Position numbers and translations under genes: made by a program. A DNA stretch of 64,000 nt from Polyangium sp. 6x1. Lineage in GTDB: Bacteria > Myxococcota_A > Polyangia > Polyangiales > Polyangiaceae. Below the pieces are notes generated by a model that was not told the DNA's origin, did not search any database, and was given only the letters and a program-made list of their open reading frames with translations. The stretch covers positions 1-64,000 of the forward strand of contig NZ_JARZHH010000027.1 of assembly GCF_029946515.1 (NCBI RefSeq). Reading direction: 5' to 3'. This document shows positions 1 through 7,897 of this stretch, piece after piece. How positions within the stretch are numbered: position 1 is the first letter of the stretch; each line of letters begins with the position of its first letter.

Positions 1-11
1 CCTCAGCGCTG

Positions 12-164
12 CCGTCTTGGCTGGCAGCGTCGCCCGCGGTCTTGACCTGGCCCGTTCGATGAACTGCGCATCGCGCAGTTCATCGACCCCGAGTCCAGCG
101 CTTGCGCTGGTCCGGGGTGGAGGGGGCGGACAGCCCCCTCCTGGGGCCTGGGGCAAAGCCCCAG
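12..164 (+). repeat. Four-hairpin intergenic repeat, copy 1
   Basis: Four successive inverted repeats: H1 56-86 (14-bp stem, loop ATC), H2 95-110 (CCAGCGC/GCGCTGG), H3 119-141 (9-bp stem around loop GGACA) and H4 148-164 (CTGGGGC AAA GCCCCAG). The order and loops recur at 4266-4415 (reverse complement) and 4457-4578, and the flank from position 12 matches copy 2 with few differences. H4 lies 13 bp beyond the stop codon of the minus-strand methyltransferase gene, so on the transcribed strand the element reads H4 to H1 as a possible 3' UTR structure or terminator. Multi-hairpin extragenic repeats of this general type occur in many high-GC genomes. Confidence 0.8.
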
Positions 165-177
165 CGAAGCGCCCCTG

Positions 178-696
178 CTAGGGCGACATCTTCCCGCGCG
201 GATCTTTCCGCCGCGCCCACTCGCACATCACCATGCCTGCGGCGATTGCCACTGGGTACGAGTGGTTGATCCCGTACATCGGAATTGCGAGGACCTCGCT
301 GCACGCTGCGAGCAGCGTGTCCGAAAGCCCGTCGTTCTCGCTGCCGAACAGGAAGACGAGGCCGTCTGGCATCTCTGCCTCCCAGAGCGTCGTGCGCGCG
401 TGATCTCGCTCGACGCCGATCAGCGGGCGGCCGCGCACGGCTTCGAGGAAGGCCTCTTCGTCGGGGCACTCGATGATCGTCTCGTACTTCGCCATTCCCA
501 TCGCGGCGCGCTCGTACCAGGGCTCCGTGCCCACGAGGAAGATCTCGTGCACGAGGAACGAGTGCGCCGTGCGGATGATTGCCCCGATGTTGAAGGGGTT
601 TTTCGCGCGGCAGACGGCGATCGAGAATGGGTGCCGGATCGGCGCGAGCTCCTCGCGGATCTCCTCGGTGGACAGCTGGAACGAAGGGACCTTCAC
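178..696 (-). CDS. SpoU/TrmH-family RNA methyltransferase
   Basis: Predicted S-adenosylmethionine-dependent 2'-O-ribose methyltransferase acting on tRNA or rRNA, 172 residues. The three SPOUT motifs are visible: NPFNIGAIIRTA (motif 1, about residues 33-44), LVFLFGSENDGLS (motif 2, about 113-125) and IPMYGINHSYPVAIAAGM (motif 3, about 137-154). It is the length of a bare SpoU catalytic domain, without the N-terminal substrate-binding extension of longer TrmH/RlmB enzymes. The start is GTG at 696, three bases after the stop of the upstream C2-PDZ lipoprotein gene, so the two are probably co-transcribed and the start translationally coupled. Motif 3 has YPVAIAAG where SLNVSVA is usual, which could shift substrate choice. 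The RNA target cannot be deduced. Confidence 0.88.
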   Translation of the reverse strand: MKVPSFQLSTEEIREELAPIRHPFSIAVCRAKNPFNIGAIIRTAHSFLVHEIFLVGTEPWYERAAMGMAKYETIIECPDEEAFLEAVRGRPLIGVERDHARTTLWEAEMPDGLVFLFGSENDGLSDTLLAACSEVLAIPMYGINHSYPVAIAAGMVMCEWARRKDPRGKMSP

Positions 697-699
697 GGT

Positions 700-1518
700 T
701 CAGTCGACTTGCCCGAACTCGGCGAATGTCGGGTAGATGGGCCCCTCGCGAAACGTCACGCTCGCCGTCGACCCGTCCGCGTGCCGCAGCACGACGGGCA
801 GGCCGGCCGAGGGGATCGAGTTGAATGCGCTCCGTACCGCGTTGCTGCTCATCGTCGTCACGGCCTTGCCGTTGATCTGCACGACCTCGTCGCCTGGCTG
901 CGCGCCCGCGCGCTCGGCGGGGCTGCCTCCGATCATGCGCGTGAGAAAGCAGGTATCCGTGCGCAGCTCGAACCAGAGCCCGAGGCCGAACATCGCGTGC
1001 GCTCGCTCGTAGGCGAGGACGACCTCCCCGGCGCCTGGCACGTCGAGCCGGATGCGATCGCCGAGCACGAGATCCTCGGTCGCGCGGAAGTCCTTCACGC
1101 CGATGGGCTTGTCCGTGACCGTGTTCGCGTCCCAGATCTCGACGCGCATCTTGTCTGCGGACGAGACCTGGAAGTTGCCGCGCGGCGCGTCGTCCCAGCT
1201 CGGCTCGAGCGTCTCGCTCTTCGGGTTCGTGCGCATCACCTCCTGCTCGTTGATGTACAGCTTGGCGTAGGGATCCGGCAGCTTGCCGATGGCCTGCTTC
1301 CAGGTCCTGCCGTCTCGCATCGAGTCCTTGATCGTCCCGGAGACGATGCGGATCCAGCGCAGATCCTCGGGCGGCGGAGGATCGAGCGCCTGCTCGGCGG
1401 TGATCTTGCGGATGCTGGTCCCGATCTCGGGATAGAGGGCGACGCATCCGGCCTGGAGCGCCGCGGCGGCGAGAGCGCTCGCGAGCACGAGCGCGGAGGC
1501 GAGTCTTTTCGTCTTCAT
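700..1518 (-). CDS. C2-PDZ domain lipoprotein
   Basis: Predicted 272-residue envelope lipoprotein. The ATG at 1518 starts MKTKRLAS, followed by a hydrophobic signal peptide and lipobox (LQAGC). A longer form from 1548 would only add ten polar residues. The middle (about residues 80-170) resembles a C2 domain (DPYAKLYIN, SWDDAPRGNF, VEIWDAN). The end (about 185-260) is a PDZ domain (SPAERAGAQPGDEVVQINGK). Such proteins scaffold or bind peptides at membranes. There is no protease domain, so this is not an HtrA-type protease. It is followed after three bases by the TrmH-type methyltransferase, probably in one transcript. Partner and cargo are unknown. Confidence 0.8.
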   Translation of the reverse strand: MKTKRLASALVLASALAAAALQAGCVALYPEIGTSIRKITAEQALDPPPPEDLRWIRIVSGTIKDSMRDGRTWKQAIGKLPDPYAKLYINEQEVMRTNPKSETLEPSWDDAPRGNFQVSSADKMRVEIWDANTVTDKPIGVKDFRATEDLVLGDRIRLDVPGAGEVVLAYERAHAMFGLGLWFELRTDTCFLTRMIGGSPAERAGAQPGDEVVQINGKAVTTMSSNAVRSAFNSIPSAGLPVVLRHADGSTASVTFREGPIYPTFAEFGQVD

Positions 1519-1788
1519 CGCGGAGGGGGAATTTCGAGGCGGAGTCACGGAGCGTCCGGGGCACCCTGGCCAAGGACGAAGCTCCTGTCTATCAGAGATC
1601 GAGGGGCGCTGCGGGAGCCCCCGACGAAGGCGCCCAGCCTCTCCCCACGTCGTTCGGTTGCGTGGCCCGAATGACGGCTGGCAAGCAAAGCAGTGACTTG
1701 CCCGCGCGCCTCCGTTTCATCACAAGAAAGGGAGCAGGCTCCGTCCATCCCCCACGTTCTCACCGCGCCGCGGAGAGGGAAGGCAACC

Positions 1789-2625
1789 ATGGCTCGTCTC
1801 GTCGGCTTCGTCGGCAACCGTCCGGACCTCGGGGCACGAGTCCTCGACCTCGAAGCGCGCCACCTCTCGGTGCACAAGCAGCCCGATCGTATCCCGGGCT
1901 GGGGTGTCGGCTTCTACCAGGGTGGCGAGATCCTCTTGAAACGCCGCCCCATCGACGATCGTCCCCAGATCAACATCGCCGAGATGACCCGGGGCCTGCG
2001 CGCCGACACGCTGATCGCGCACGTGCGGCTCGGGACCGTCGGCGGCTCGCGCACGGAGAACACGCATCCCTTCCGCTACCGGCAGTGGCTCTTCGCGCAT
2101 ACGGGCACGATCGACGCCTTCTCCACGCTGCGCGGCCGCCTCTCCGACTCGCTGCCGCAGTTCCTGCAACGTGACGTGCGCGGCGAGACGGACAGCGAGC
2201 TGCTCTTCCACCTCTTCCTCTCGTTCCTCCATGACGCCGGGATCCTCGAACGTCAGGACGTACCGCCGGAGGCCGCGCGCAGCGCGCTCCGTTCGAGCAT
2301 CTCGCTCGTCGACGGGCTCTCGGCCGAGGAGGGCAAGGGCCCGAGCCGCATGAACCTGCTCATCGCGGCCCCCGATTACGTCATCGCCATGCACGGGAGC
2401 GGCCGCATGGTTCGCCGCGTTTTCCAGGGCGCCTCGGACCTCGAGCGTATCCTCGGCGACGGCGGCCTCGGGCGCATGCGCCTGCCCGACTTCGCATCGT
2501 GCCGCCTCTCGATCCTCGCCTCCGACTTCGACGACGACCAGACGCCGCCCGGATGGACGGCCGTCCAGGACCGTGCGATCGTCACGCTCACCCGCACGGA
2601 TGACCCTCTCGTCGAGCCGATCTGA
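1789..2625 (+). CDS. Class II glutamine amidotransferase-like protein without N-terminal Cys
   Basis: A 278-residue YafJ/GATase_4-like protein. The fold signatures are present: MARLVGFVG at the start, PGWGVGFYQGGEI (about 43-55), IAHVRLGTVG (about 83-92), ENTHPFRYRQWLFAHTGTI (about 97-115) and a downstream TDSELLFH (about 143-150). In active members residue 2 is the nucleophilic Cys that becomes the mature N-terminus. Here codon 2 is GCT (Ala), so glutamine hydrolysis by the usual mechanism is not expected. The ATG at 1789 is preceded by GAGAGGGAAGG and gives the canonical N-terminus, whereas the upstream frame to 1693 lacks similarity. Its 3' end overlaps the following lipoprotein gene by 26 bp, suggesting coupled expression. 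It may be a binding or regulatory derivative. Confidence 0.8.
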   Translation: MARLVGFVGNRPDLGARVLDLEARHLSVHKQPDRIPGWGVGFYQGGEILLKRRPIDDRPQINIAEMTRGLRADTLIAHVRLGTVGGSRTENTHPFRYRQWLFAHTGTIDAFSTLRGRLSDSLPQFLQRDVRGETDSELLFHLFLSFLHDAGILERQDVPPEAARSALRSSISLVDGLSAEEGKGPSRMNLLIAAPDYVIAMHGSGRMVRRVFQGASDLERILGDGGLGRMRLPDFASCRLSILASDFDDDQTPPGWTAVQDRAIVTLTRTDDPLVEPI

Positions 2626-3286
2626 CCTGCCCAAAACCACGCGCGTCTCCGCGGCGTGCGTGTTCCTGTTCATGAGCCTGCTCGGCTGCGGGGGCGCGGG
2701 GGCGCCTCTCTTCGCCACGACCTCGGAGTTGCCCGAAGGCTCGCGAAGGCCGGACGGCGTCGCTGTGGATCCTGCGAGCGCGCCGCCGCGAGCGAAGGAC
2801 GTGGCCAACGCGGAGGCGGGGCTCGTCACGCTGCGCACCCCGCTCGGCACGGAGGCCGTCCTCGTGACGGTGAACGGGTTTTTCCGGGCGATCGTGGACG
2901 AGGACATGGAGGCGCTCGAAGCGCTCTTCACGCGAGACGCGCTGTCGATCAGCACGACCTACGGCCCGAGCGGCAGCGCGCCCTCGGCGCCGCTCTTCTG
3001 GACGCAGCGCATGCGCCGGCTCGACTACACGAAGCTCGCCGGCGAGGTCGTCTTCCGCGAAGCCGAGCTCGAAGTCTACCGCGCGGAGGACGCACGCACG
3101 TCCTCGCCACACCCCGCGATCCGCGTCGAAGCCCTCTCGACGGGAGACGTCGTGGTGCGCGTGCCGATCGCAACCTCGCGCGTGGGGTCGGATCGACTGC
3201 TCGGCGACGAGATCGTCCTCTGGCTGCGCCGCGAGGGCGAGCGATACCGCATCTATCGCATCGTCGAAGATTTTCAGATGCCGTGA
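2600..3286 (+). CDS. Lipoprotein with NTF2/SnoaL-like domain
   Basis: Predicted 228-residue lipoprotein. The N-terminus has a signal sequence ending in a lipobox (MSLLGCGG). The body, with VNGFFRAIVDEDMEALEALF followed by an aromatic and charged strand pattern, resembles the NTF2/SnoaL fold (about residues 85-225). I chose ATG 2600, which overlaps the end of the amidotransferase-like gene by 26 bp; the ATG at 2573 is a less likely alternative. The gene shows no active-site pattern that would identify a substrate. A second lipoprotein with a comparable fold lies at 4599-5075. Function unknown. Confidence 0.7.
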   Translation: MTLSSSRSDLPKTTRVSAACVFLFMSLLGCGGAGAPLFATTSELPEGSRRPDGVAVDPASAPPRAKDVANAEAGLVTLRTPLGTEAVLVTVNGFFRAIVDEDMEALEALFTRDALSISTTYGPSGSAPSAPLFWTQRMRRLDYTKLAGEVVFREAELEVYRAEDARTSSPHPAIRVEALSTGDVVVRVPIATSRVGSDRLLGDEIVLWLRREGERYRIYRIVEDFQMP

Positions 3287-3337
3287 GAATCGGGACCCTG
3301 GTTTGCCCGACCTCGCTCGGGTGGCCACAATGCTCCC

Positions 3338-4255
3338 ATGAACCGCCTCAAGGTCGCATTCGTGGCGTCGGGCGGGGCCGTACGAGGCCTCGCCCACCTC
3401 GGAGTCCTGAAGGCGTGCGAGGAGCTCGGCGTCCTGCCGGAGATCTTCGTGGGGACGAGCTCCGGCGCGCTCGTCTCCGCGACCTACGGCCAGGACATCC
3501 CGCTCGACGTCCTGCTCGACGCCTATCGCCTTCCCTGGCGCCGCCGTCACCGCGGCCCTCGGCTCTTCCCCTCCACGTTCATCGGCCTGCCGAGGCCAAA
3601 GGATCTCCTGGATCCGGGCCACCTCACCTCGGGGCTCTTCTCGGTCGACCGGCTGGAGAACTACCTCTCGACCTTCTTGCCCATCAACGATTTCCGCAAG
3701 CTCCCGAACTCCGTGTTCGTGACCGCCGTGGACATCGACACAGGCGAGCGCGTGGTCTTCGGACCAGGCTACGAGGAGACGACGCCCGTGAGCCGAGCCG
3801 TCGCAGCAAGCTGCTGCGTACCCGGGCTCTTCCGGCCCTTCCGCATCGGAAGCAGGTACTTCGTGAACGGCGAGGTCGCGCGCACGCTCTCGGCAGACAT
3901 CGCCATCGCCGCAGGCGCAGACGTCGTGATCATCTCGAACGTGTACAAACCCGAGCGCGTGCGCGAAGGCCGTCGCAGCCTGGCGCGGCGCGGCCCCTTC
4001 CCCATCTTGCGTCAGTCCCTCAGCGTGCTGCTCACCGAGAAGGAGCGGCAAGGCGTGGAGCTCTACGGCAGGATCCACCCCCACGTCACCTTCCTCGACA
4101 TCGCACCCGACCTCGGCCCCTTCAGCTACCTGAACCGATTCGCCGTGCGCTCCCTCGTGCTGCGCGGCTATCGGCAAGCGCTACGCGTACTCGCCGAGGC
4201 GAAGGAAAAGGGGCTGTTCGACCGGACGAACAAGATGACGAGCCCGCTCAACTGA
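3338..4255 (+). CDS. Patatin-like phospholipase family protein
   Basis: A 305-residue RssA/patatin-type protein. The oxyanion motif GGAVRGLAHLG (about residues 13-23) and the nucleophile elbow GTSSG (about 39-43) are intact. The second catalytic residue normally sits in a DG(G/A) motif. Here the equivalent segment reads RYFVNGEVAR, so the Asp of the Ser-Asp dyad appears to be Asn. Lipid acyl hydrolysis may therefore be weak or lost, unless another acidic residue substitutes. No signal peptide is seen, so it is probably cytoplasmic or membrane-peripheral. Its stop codon is followed within 11 bp by repeat copy 2. The family assignment is secure; activity is uncertain. Confidence 0.88.
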   Translation: MNRLKVAFVASGGAVRGLAHLGVLKACEELGVLPEIFVGTSSGALVSATYGQDIPLDVLLDAYRLPWRRRHRGPRLFPSTFIGLPRPKDLLDPGHLTSGLFSVDRLENYLSTFLPINDFRKLPNSVFVTAVDIDTGERVVFGPGYEETTPVSRAVAASCCVPGLFRPFRIGSRYFVNGEVARTLSADIAIAAGADVVIISNVYKPERVREGRRSLARRGPFPILRQSLSVLLTEKERQGVELYGRIHPHVTFLDIAPDLGPFSYLNRFAVRSLVLRGYRQALRVLAEAKEKGLFDRTNKMTSPLN

Positions 4256-4265
4256 AGGCGGATCG

Positions 4266-4415
4266 CTGGGGCGTTGCCCCAGGCCCCACCAGGAGCTGTC
4301 CGCTCCTGGACCTGGACCAGCGCAAGCGCTGGACTCGGGGTCGATGAACTGCGCGATGCGCAGTTCATCGAACGGGCCAGGTCAAGACCGCGGGCGATCC
4401 TGCCAACCAAGGCGG
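4266..4415 (-). repeat. Four-hairpin intergenic repeat, copy 2
   Basis: Reverse-complement copy of the element at 12-164: H4 4266-4282, H3 4289-4309 (loop TGTCC on plus, GGACA on minus), H2 4317-4332 and H1 4341-4371 (14-bp stem). The flank to 4415 also matches copy 1. H3 uses a different stem (AGGAGC/GCTCCT instead of GGGGGC/GCCCCC) around the same loop. It starts 10 bp after the stop codon of the patatin-like gene. Copies 2 and 3 face head to head, with their H1 ends about 100 bp apart. Confidence 0.8.
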
Positions 4416-4456
4416 TTCTACCGGCAACGCCCGTCGATGCTTGAGAAGCCCCCGGT

Positions 4457-4578
4457 GGTCTTGTCACGGCCCGTTGGAAGAACTGCGCATCGCGCAGTTC
4501 TTCCACCAAAGGTCCAGGGCTGGCCCTGGTCCGGGTCGAGGGGCGGATAGCCCCCGCGGGGTTCGGGGCGGCGCCCCG
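4457..4578 (+). repeat. Four-hairpin intergenic repeat, copy 3
   Basis: A third, more diverged copy: H1 4475-4505 (stem TGGAAGAACTGCGC, loop ATC), H2 4514-4529 (CCAGGGC/GCCCTGG), H3 4540-4554 (GGGGC around loop GGATA) and H4 4564-4578 (CGGGGC/GCCCCG). Relative to copies 1 and 2, changes on one side of H1 and H2 are matched on the other side. H4 lies 20 bp beyond the stop of the minus-strand lipoprotein gene 4599-5075, the same polarity as the other copies. Confidence 0.75.
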
Positions 4579-4598
4579 GCGCGGCGGCCCAGCGTCGC

Positions 4599-5075
4599 TT
4601 ACATCCCGGCGACGATGCGGAACTCGCCGTTGTAGGGCACGAGCTCCAGGCGGTTGTCTTCGACCTTGCGGCGCCACTCTTCGCCGCGTGTGCCGGGGAT
4701 GCGGTAGCTCGCGCTGTAGGTGTAGTCGACGAAGATCATGTCGTCTTCGCGCACGATGCGGCGGTAGCGGATCTCGTAGCGGATGGCGCGTGCGTCTTGG
4801 AAGGCGCCGGTGAGGTAGGCTTTCAGGCCGGCGTAATCGATGTCGTCGCCTGGGTCGACGTTGCCGCCGTCCTCGTAGTAGTCGGGGGAGGCGAAGCCGT
4901 AGAGGACGGAGACGTCCTTGTCTTCGACGGCGTGCCGGTACTTCTCGCAAAATGCGATGATTTTGCGGTTTTCTTCGGAGTCTTCCACGTCTGTGTTGGG
5001 GATGTAGCGCGTGGCGCATCCCGTCAGCGTGGAGAGGGCGAGCGCGAGGGCGGCGAGGGTTCGGGTCGAAGGCAT
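4599..5075 (-). CDS. Lipoprotein, probable NTF2-like fold
   Basis: A 158-residue predicted lipoprotein: MPSTRTLAALALALS signal sequence, lipobox LTGC, then a mature part with AFCEKYRHAVEDKDVSVLYG and alternating strands, as in SnoaL/NTF2-like proteins. ATG 5075 places the signal sequence at the N-terminus; the frame stays open to 5171 but upstream residues are Arg/Pro-rich and unlikely. It is followed by repeat copy 3 and lies 111 bp downstream of the ketosynthase operon end on the same strand. No catalytic motif is recognisable and the role is unknown. Confidence 0.65.
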   Translation of the reverse strand: MPSTRTLAALALALSTLTGCATRYIPNTDVEDSEENRKIIAFCEKYRHAVEDKDVSVLYGFASPDYYEDGGNVDPGDDIDYAGLKAYLTGAFQDARAIRYEIRYRRIVREDDMIFVDYTYSASYRIPGTRGEEWRRKVEDNRLELVPYNGEFRIVAGM

Positions 5076-5186
5076 CGCTCTGCTCGAAACCCCCTGTGAG
5101 GGGGCAGGATTCCGGGGCATCGAGGGTCGACGACGAGGGCGCGGAGCGCGCGCATCGAGGTCATCGCGCAACTTGCCAGACGACCC

Positions 5187-7112
5187 CTACCTCCGGCAAG
5201 CCGACCGCCATTTTGTCACGAAATCGAGCACCTTTGCCTGCAAGGCAAGGTGCCCGATCGGGCCTGTGTGGTGGTCACTCGTGACGTCAGGGTCGATCGA
5301 AGCGAGCGCATTTTCGGCGGAAACATCGAGCAGAACGGCCATGGCTCCCTCGGCGTAGGCGCGCCCTGATGCGGACGTGCATGACAGAAGATCACGCGCT
5401 GCGGGGCCGGCGTCGTCGACGGCGAGGACGATGACGCGGTCTGCGTCGCCCATCGCGACGAGCTCGGCGCCGACGGAGAGTGCTTCGGTGCCGCCGTCGA
5501 GGCCTGCGTTGACGGCGAAGCTTGGGCCGCGGAGCTGGTAGACGATCGCGCACTCGCCTGCGACGGCGTTCGGGGAGGTGGCTGGGAAGAGCCGTGGATC
5601 GACGGCGCTGGGGCCGCGTGTGCGGCGACGTGCGTCGAAGCGATCGTTTGTGTCGAGCGTGGCGAGCGCGTGTCCTGCGACGATGCCGGCGCCGACGAGG
5701 GCGTCGCGTCCCACCATGCGCGCGAGCTCTGCGACGGCGCGCATGCCGAGCCGACAGAGCGGATCGAGCCGCGCGAGCCGATCCCGCGGCACGCCTGTCA
5801 TTGCGGACAGCTCGACGAGGTCGACGCTCGTGATCGTGGCGTGCGCGTGCAGGTACACGGGGCGCGCTTCCCTCGGCGCGCGACCGCTCGGGGCGCGCGT
5901 GAGCACGAGCGCGGCGTTTGCTCCGCCGAACGCTGCCGACAGCTTGAGCGCGGCGCCCTGCGGACGCGCTTCGGCGCGATCGAGCAGCGAGGCGACCGCG
6001 TCCGGATCGAGCTCGCCTTCTCCGGCCGCGGCGGGTGCGATCCCGCGACGGAGCGCGTCTGCCGCGGCGAGCGACTCGAGCACGCCGGCTGCGCCGAGCG
6101 TGTGGCCGATCTGGGCCTTGAAGGGGTGGACGATCGGCGCGGGGGCAGCTCCGTCGAAGAGCCGGGCGATCGCGCGGGACTCCATCGCGTCGTTGAACGG
6201 CGTCGAGGTCGCGTGGGCGCTGACGAGGCCGATCGCCGCGGGAGCGAGGCCGCTGTCGGTGATCGCGGCGGCGCCTGCGCGCGCGAGGCCATCGCCGGTG
6301 CGATCGGGCGCGGTGATGTGCACGGCGTCGGTGGAGGCGCCGAAGCCGGCGACGCGGATGAACACCGAAGCGCCGCGGGTGTTCTCCTCGCGGACGAGCG
6401 CGACGAGGCCGGCGCCTTCGCCGAGGCTCATGCCGTCGCGACCGACGCGGAAAGGTCGCGGGCGCGAGGCCGTGGTGGCGCGCAGGGCCTCGAAGCCCGT
6501 GGCGACGAAGTTCGAGAGCGCGTCGTAGCCACCCGCGATCACGACGTCACAGGCGCCTCGGTCGAGCCATCGCAGGCCGAGGCCGATCGCTAGCGTCGAA
6601 GCGGCGCACGCGGCGACGAGGTGCACGCGACGGCGAACGTTTGCTCCCCAAAGACCCGCCGCGTCAAACGCCTCGTCGAACGGCGCGAAGTAGGTCGCGC
6701 GCTTCGCGAGCGCGGCGCGCTCGTCCTCACGAACCCCCTCGCCGCGGGCCCACGCTTCGCGGGCCGCGAAAAACCGCGTCGCCCCGAGCATGCCGCCGCT
6801 CGACGTGCCGACGGCGATGCCGAGGCGTTCGTCGCGGAAGCCGGGGCGCGTCTCCTCGAGGGAGCGCACGAGCTGCCCGAGCGCGCACGCGAGCAACGCC
6901 GCCGCGTGATCCTCGAAGGGCGGTCCTTCGGGCAGCGGGAGCGAGCCGGGCGCGCGCGCCGCGAACGGACGGGCGAGGCCCGCGCGGGCGAGCTCTTCGT
7001 CACGCGCGAGGACCACGCGCGCAGGCTCGCCGACGTCGCCCGCGTGGTACGCGCTCGGGCCCACGCCGAGCGCCGACACCGCGCCCACCGCGATCACACA
7101 TGCGTCGCTCAC
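5187..7112 (-). CDS. Beta-ketoacyl synthase fused to a KS-like half (KS-KS')
   Basis: A 641-residue protein. The N-terminal half (1-370) is a FabF/KS-type condensing enzyme with Cys169 in LVAACAASTLAIG, His300 in SAHATSTPFND, and Lys332/His337 in PFKAQIGHTLGAAG, the canonical Cys-His-His set. The C-terminal part (about 375-641) is a second, shortened KS-like domain (GPSFAVNAGLDGGTEALSVG) in which the nucleophile motif has no Cys. This recalls the KS/chain-length-factor pairing of type II PKS and aryl polyene systems, here in one chain. The GTG start at 7112 follows GGAGGAGG and overlaps the upstream lipoprotein stop by 4 bp (GTGA). It is the last gene of the ACP/KS operon. The product is unknown. 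Confidence 0.85.
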   Translation of the reverse strand: MSDACVIAVGAVSALGVGPSAYHAGDVGEPARVVLARDEELARAGLARPFAARAPGSLPLPEGPPFEDHAAALLACALGQLVRSLEETRPGFRDERLGIAVGTSSGGMLGATRFFAAREAWARGEGVREDERAALAKRATYFAPFDEAFDAAGLWGANVRRRVHLVAACAASTLAIGLGLRWLDRGACDVVIAGGYDALSNFVATGFEALRATTASRPRPFRVGRDGMSLGEGAGLVALVREENTRGASVFIRVAGFGASTDAVHITAPDRTGDGLARAGAAAITDSGLAPAAIGLVSAHATSTPFNDAMESRAIARLFDGAAPAPIVHPFKAQIGHTLGAAGVLESLAAADALRRGIAPAAAGEGELDPDAVASLLDRAEARPQGAALKLSAAFGGANAALVLTRAPSGRAPREARPVYLHAHATITSVDLVELSAMTGVPRDRLARLDPLCRLGMRAVAELARMVGRDALVGAGIVAGHALATLDTNDRFDARRRTRGPSAVDPRLFPATSPNAVAGECAIVYQLRGPSFAVNAGLDGGTEALSVGAELVAMGDADRVIVLAVDDAGPAARDLLSCTSASGRAYAEGAMAVLLDVSAENALASIDPDVTSDHHTGPIGHLALQAKVLDFVTKWRSACRR

Positions 7113-7897
7113 GACGCACCTCCTCCCGGGGAAACGTCCTCCGCGGGCGCATCCGGATCGGCGAAGGCGCGCGGGTTCGGCGCGCGCCCCGTCTCCTCGC
7201 CCTCGCACGTCACGGTCACCGTGAGCCCCGTCGAGGCCTGGTGATACCGCACGGTACCGCACCCGATCCGATCGGCCTCCACGCTCTCCTCGTCGAGCTT
7301 TTTGGCGCGTGGTCCTTCGCTCGACCACGTCGTCCGCCGCGCCGACAGCGCCCCCGAGCTCGCCGCGTGGAGCTCGATCACGGCCGCGCCGTCGCGCAGC
7401 GTGAACCGATCCCCCGAAGGCTCGACCTCGTGCCAGAGCAGCCTCCCGGACGCGGGCCGGAGCAGCCACCAGCGAAGGAAATCCACGGGCAGCCCGCGCT
7501 TGCCTTCGCGGGGCGTCGACGCGTCGCCGCGCTTCAGCAGATCGATCGCCGGGACCGCGAAACGAAAGCGCTCGCCGCGCACCCAGAGGTCGAGCGCCGT
7601 CGTGCCGCCGGGCCCGACCAGGATCATGCGCAGCGCGTCTGGCGGCGCGATCGCCACGGCGCCGCGCGCCTCCAGCGTGCGGCCCGTCAACGGCTCCCGA
7701 AGCGCGAGCGCGAGCCGGAGCGTCCGCGCGCCCTCGCCCTCGGCCGCCTTCGAGAGCGCCGCGAGCTTCCGCCGCGCCTCGCGCCAGCTCGCGAGTGTCG
7801 GCGCCTCGGCTGCGCGCGGGGCGATCGCGCTCGGCGCCGCGCACGAGGCGGCGCCGAGGCACCACACGATGGCCCCGAGCAAGCCCGCGCCGCGCAT
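7109..7897 (-). CDS. LolA/LolB-like outer-membrane lipoprotein in KS operon
   Basis: A 262-residue lipoprotein: MRGAGLLGAIVW signal, lipobox (GAASC), then a beta-rich domain (LRLALALREPLTGRTLEA, DALRMILVGPGGTTALDLW) resembling the LolA/LolB/DUF4292 lipid-binding fold. It overlaps the upstream KS by 1 bp (TGATG) and the downstream KS by 4 bp, so the three are translationally coupled. Aryl polyene and related type II lipid clusters are known to carry LolA-like and lipoprotein genes for product export. By analogy this protein could carry the acyl product to the outer membrane. That role is inferred from context and fold only. Confidence 0.7.
   Translation of the reverse strand: MRGAGLLGAIVWCLGAASCAAPSAIAPRAAEAPTLASWREARRKLAALSKAAEGEGARTLRLALALREPLTGRTLEARGAVAIAPPDALRMILVGPGGTTALDLWVRGERFRFAVPAIDLLKRGDASTPREGKRGLPVDFLRWWLLRPASGRLLWHEVEPSGDRFTLRDGAAVIELHAASSGALSARRTTWSSEGPRAKKLDEESVEADRIGCGTVRYHQASTGLTVTVTCEGEETGRAPNPRAFADPDAPAEDVSPGGGAS

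Noticed and set aside
119-141. GGACA-loop hairpin as a CsrA/RsmA-type binding site
   Set aside because: On the strand transcribed from the adjacent gene the loop reads UGUCC, so the GGA motif would not be displayed in that RNA.
7113-7865. N-terminal extension of the 641-residue KS gene
   Set aside because: Antigenic Arg/Ala-rich translation overlapping the lipoprotein gene; GTG 7112 with GGAGGAGG gives the proper KS start.
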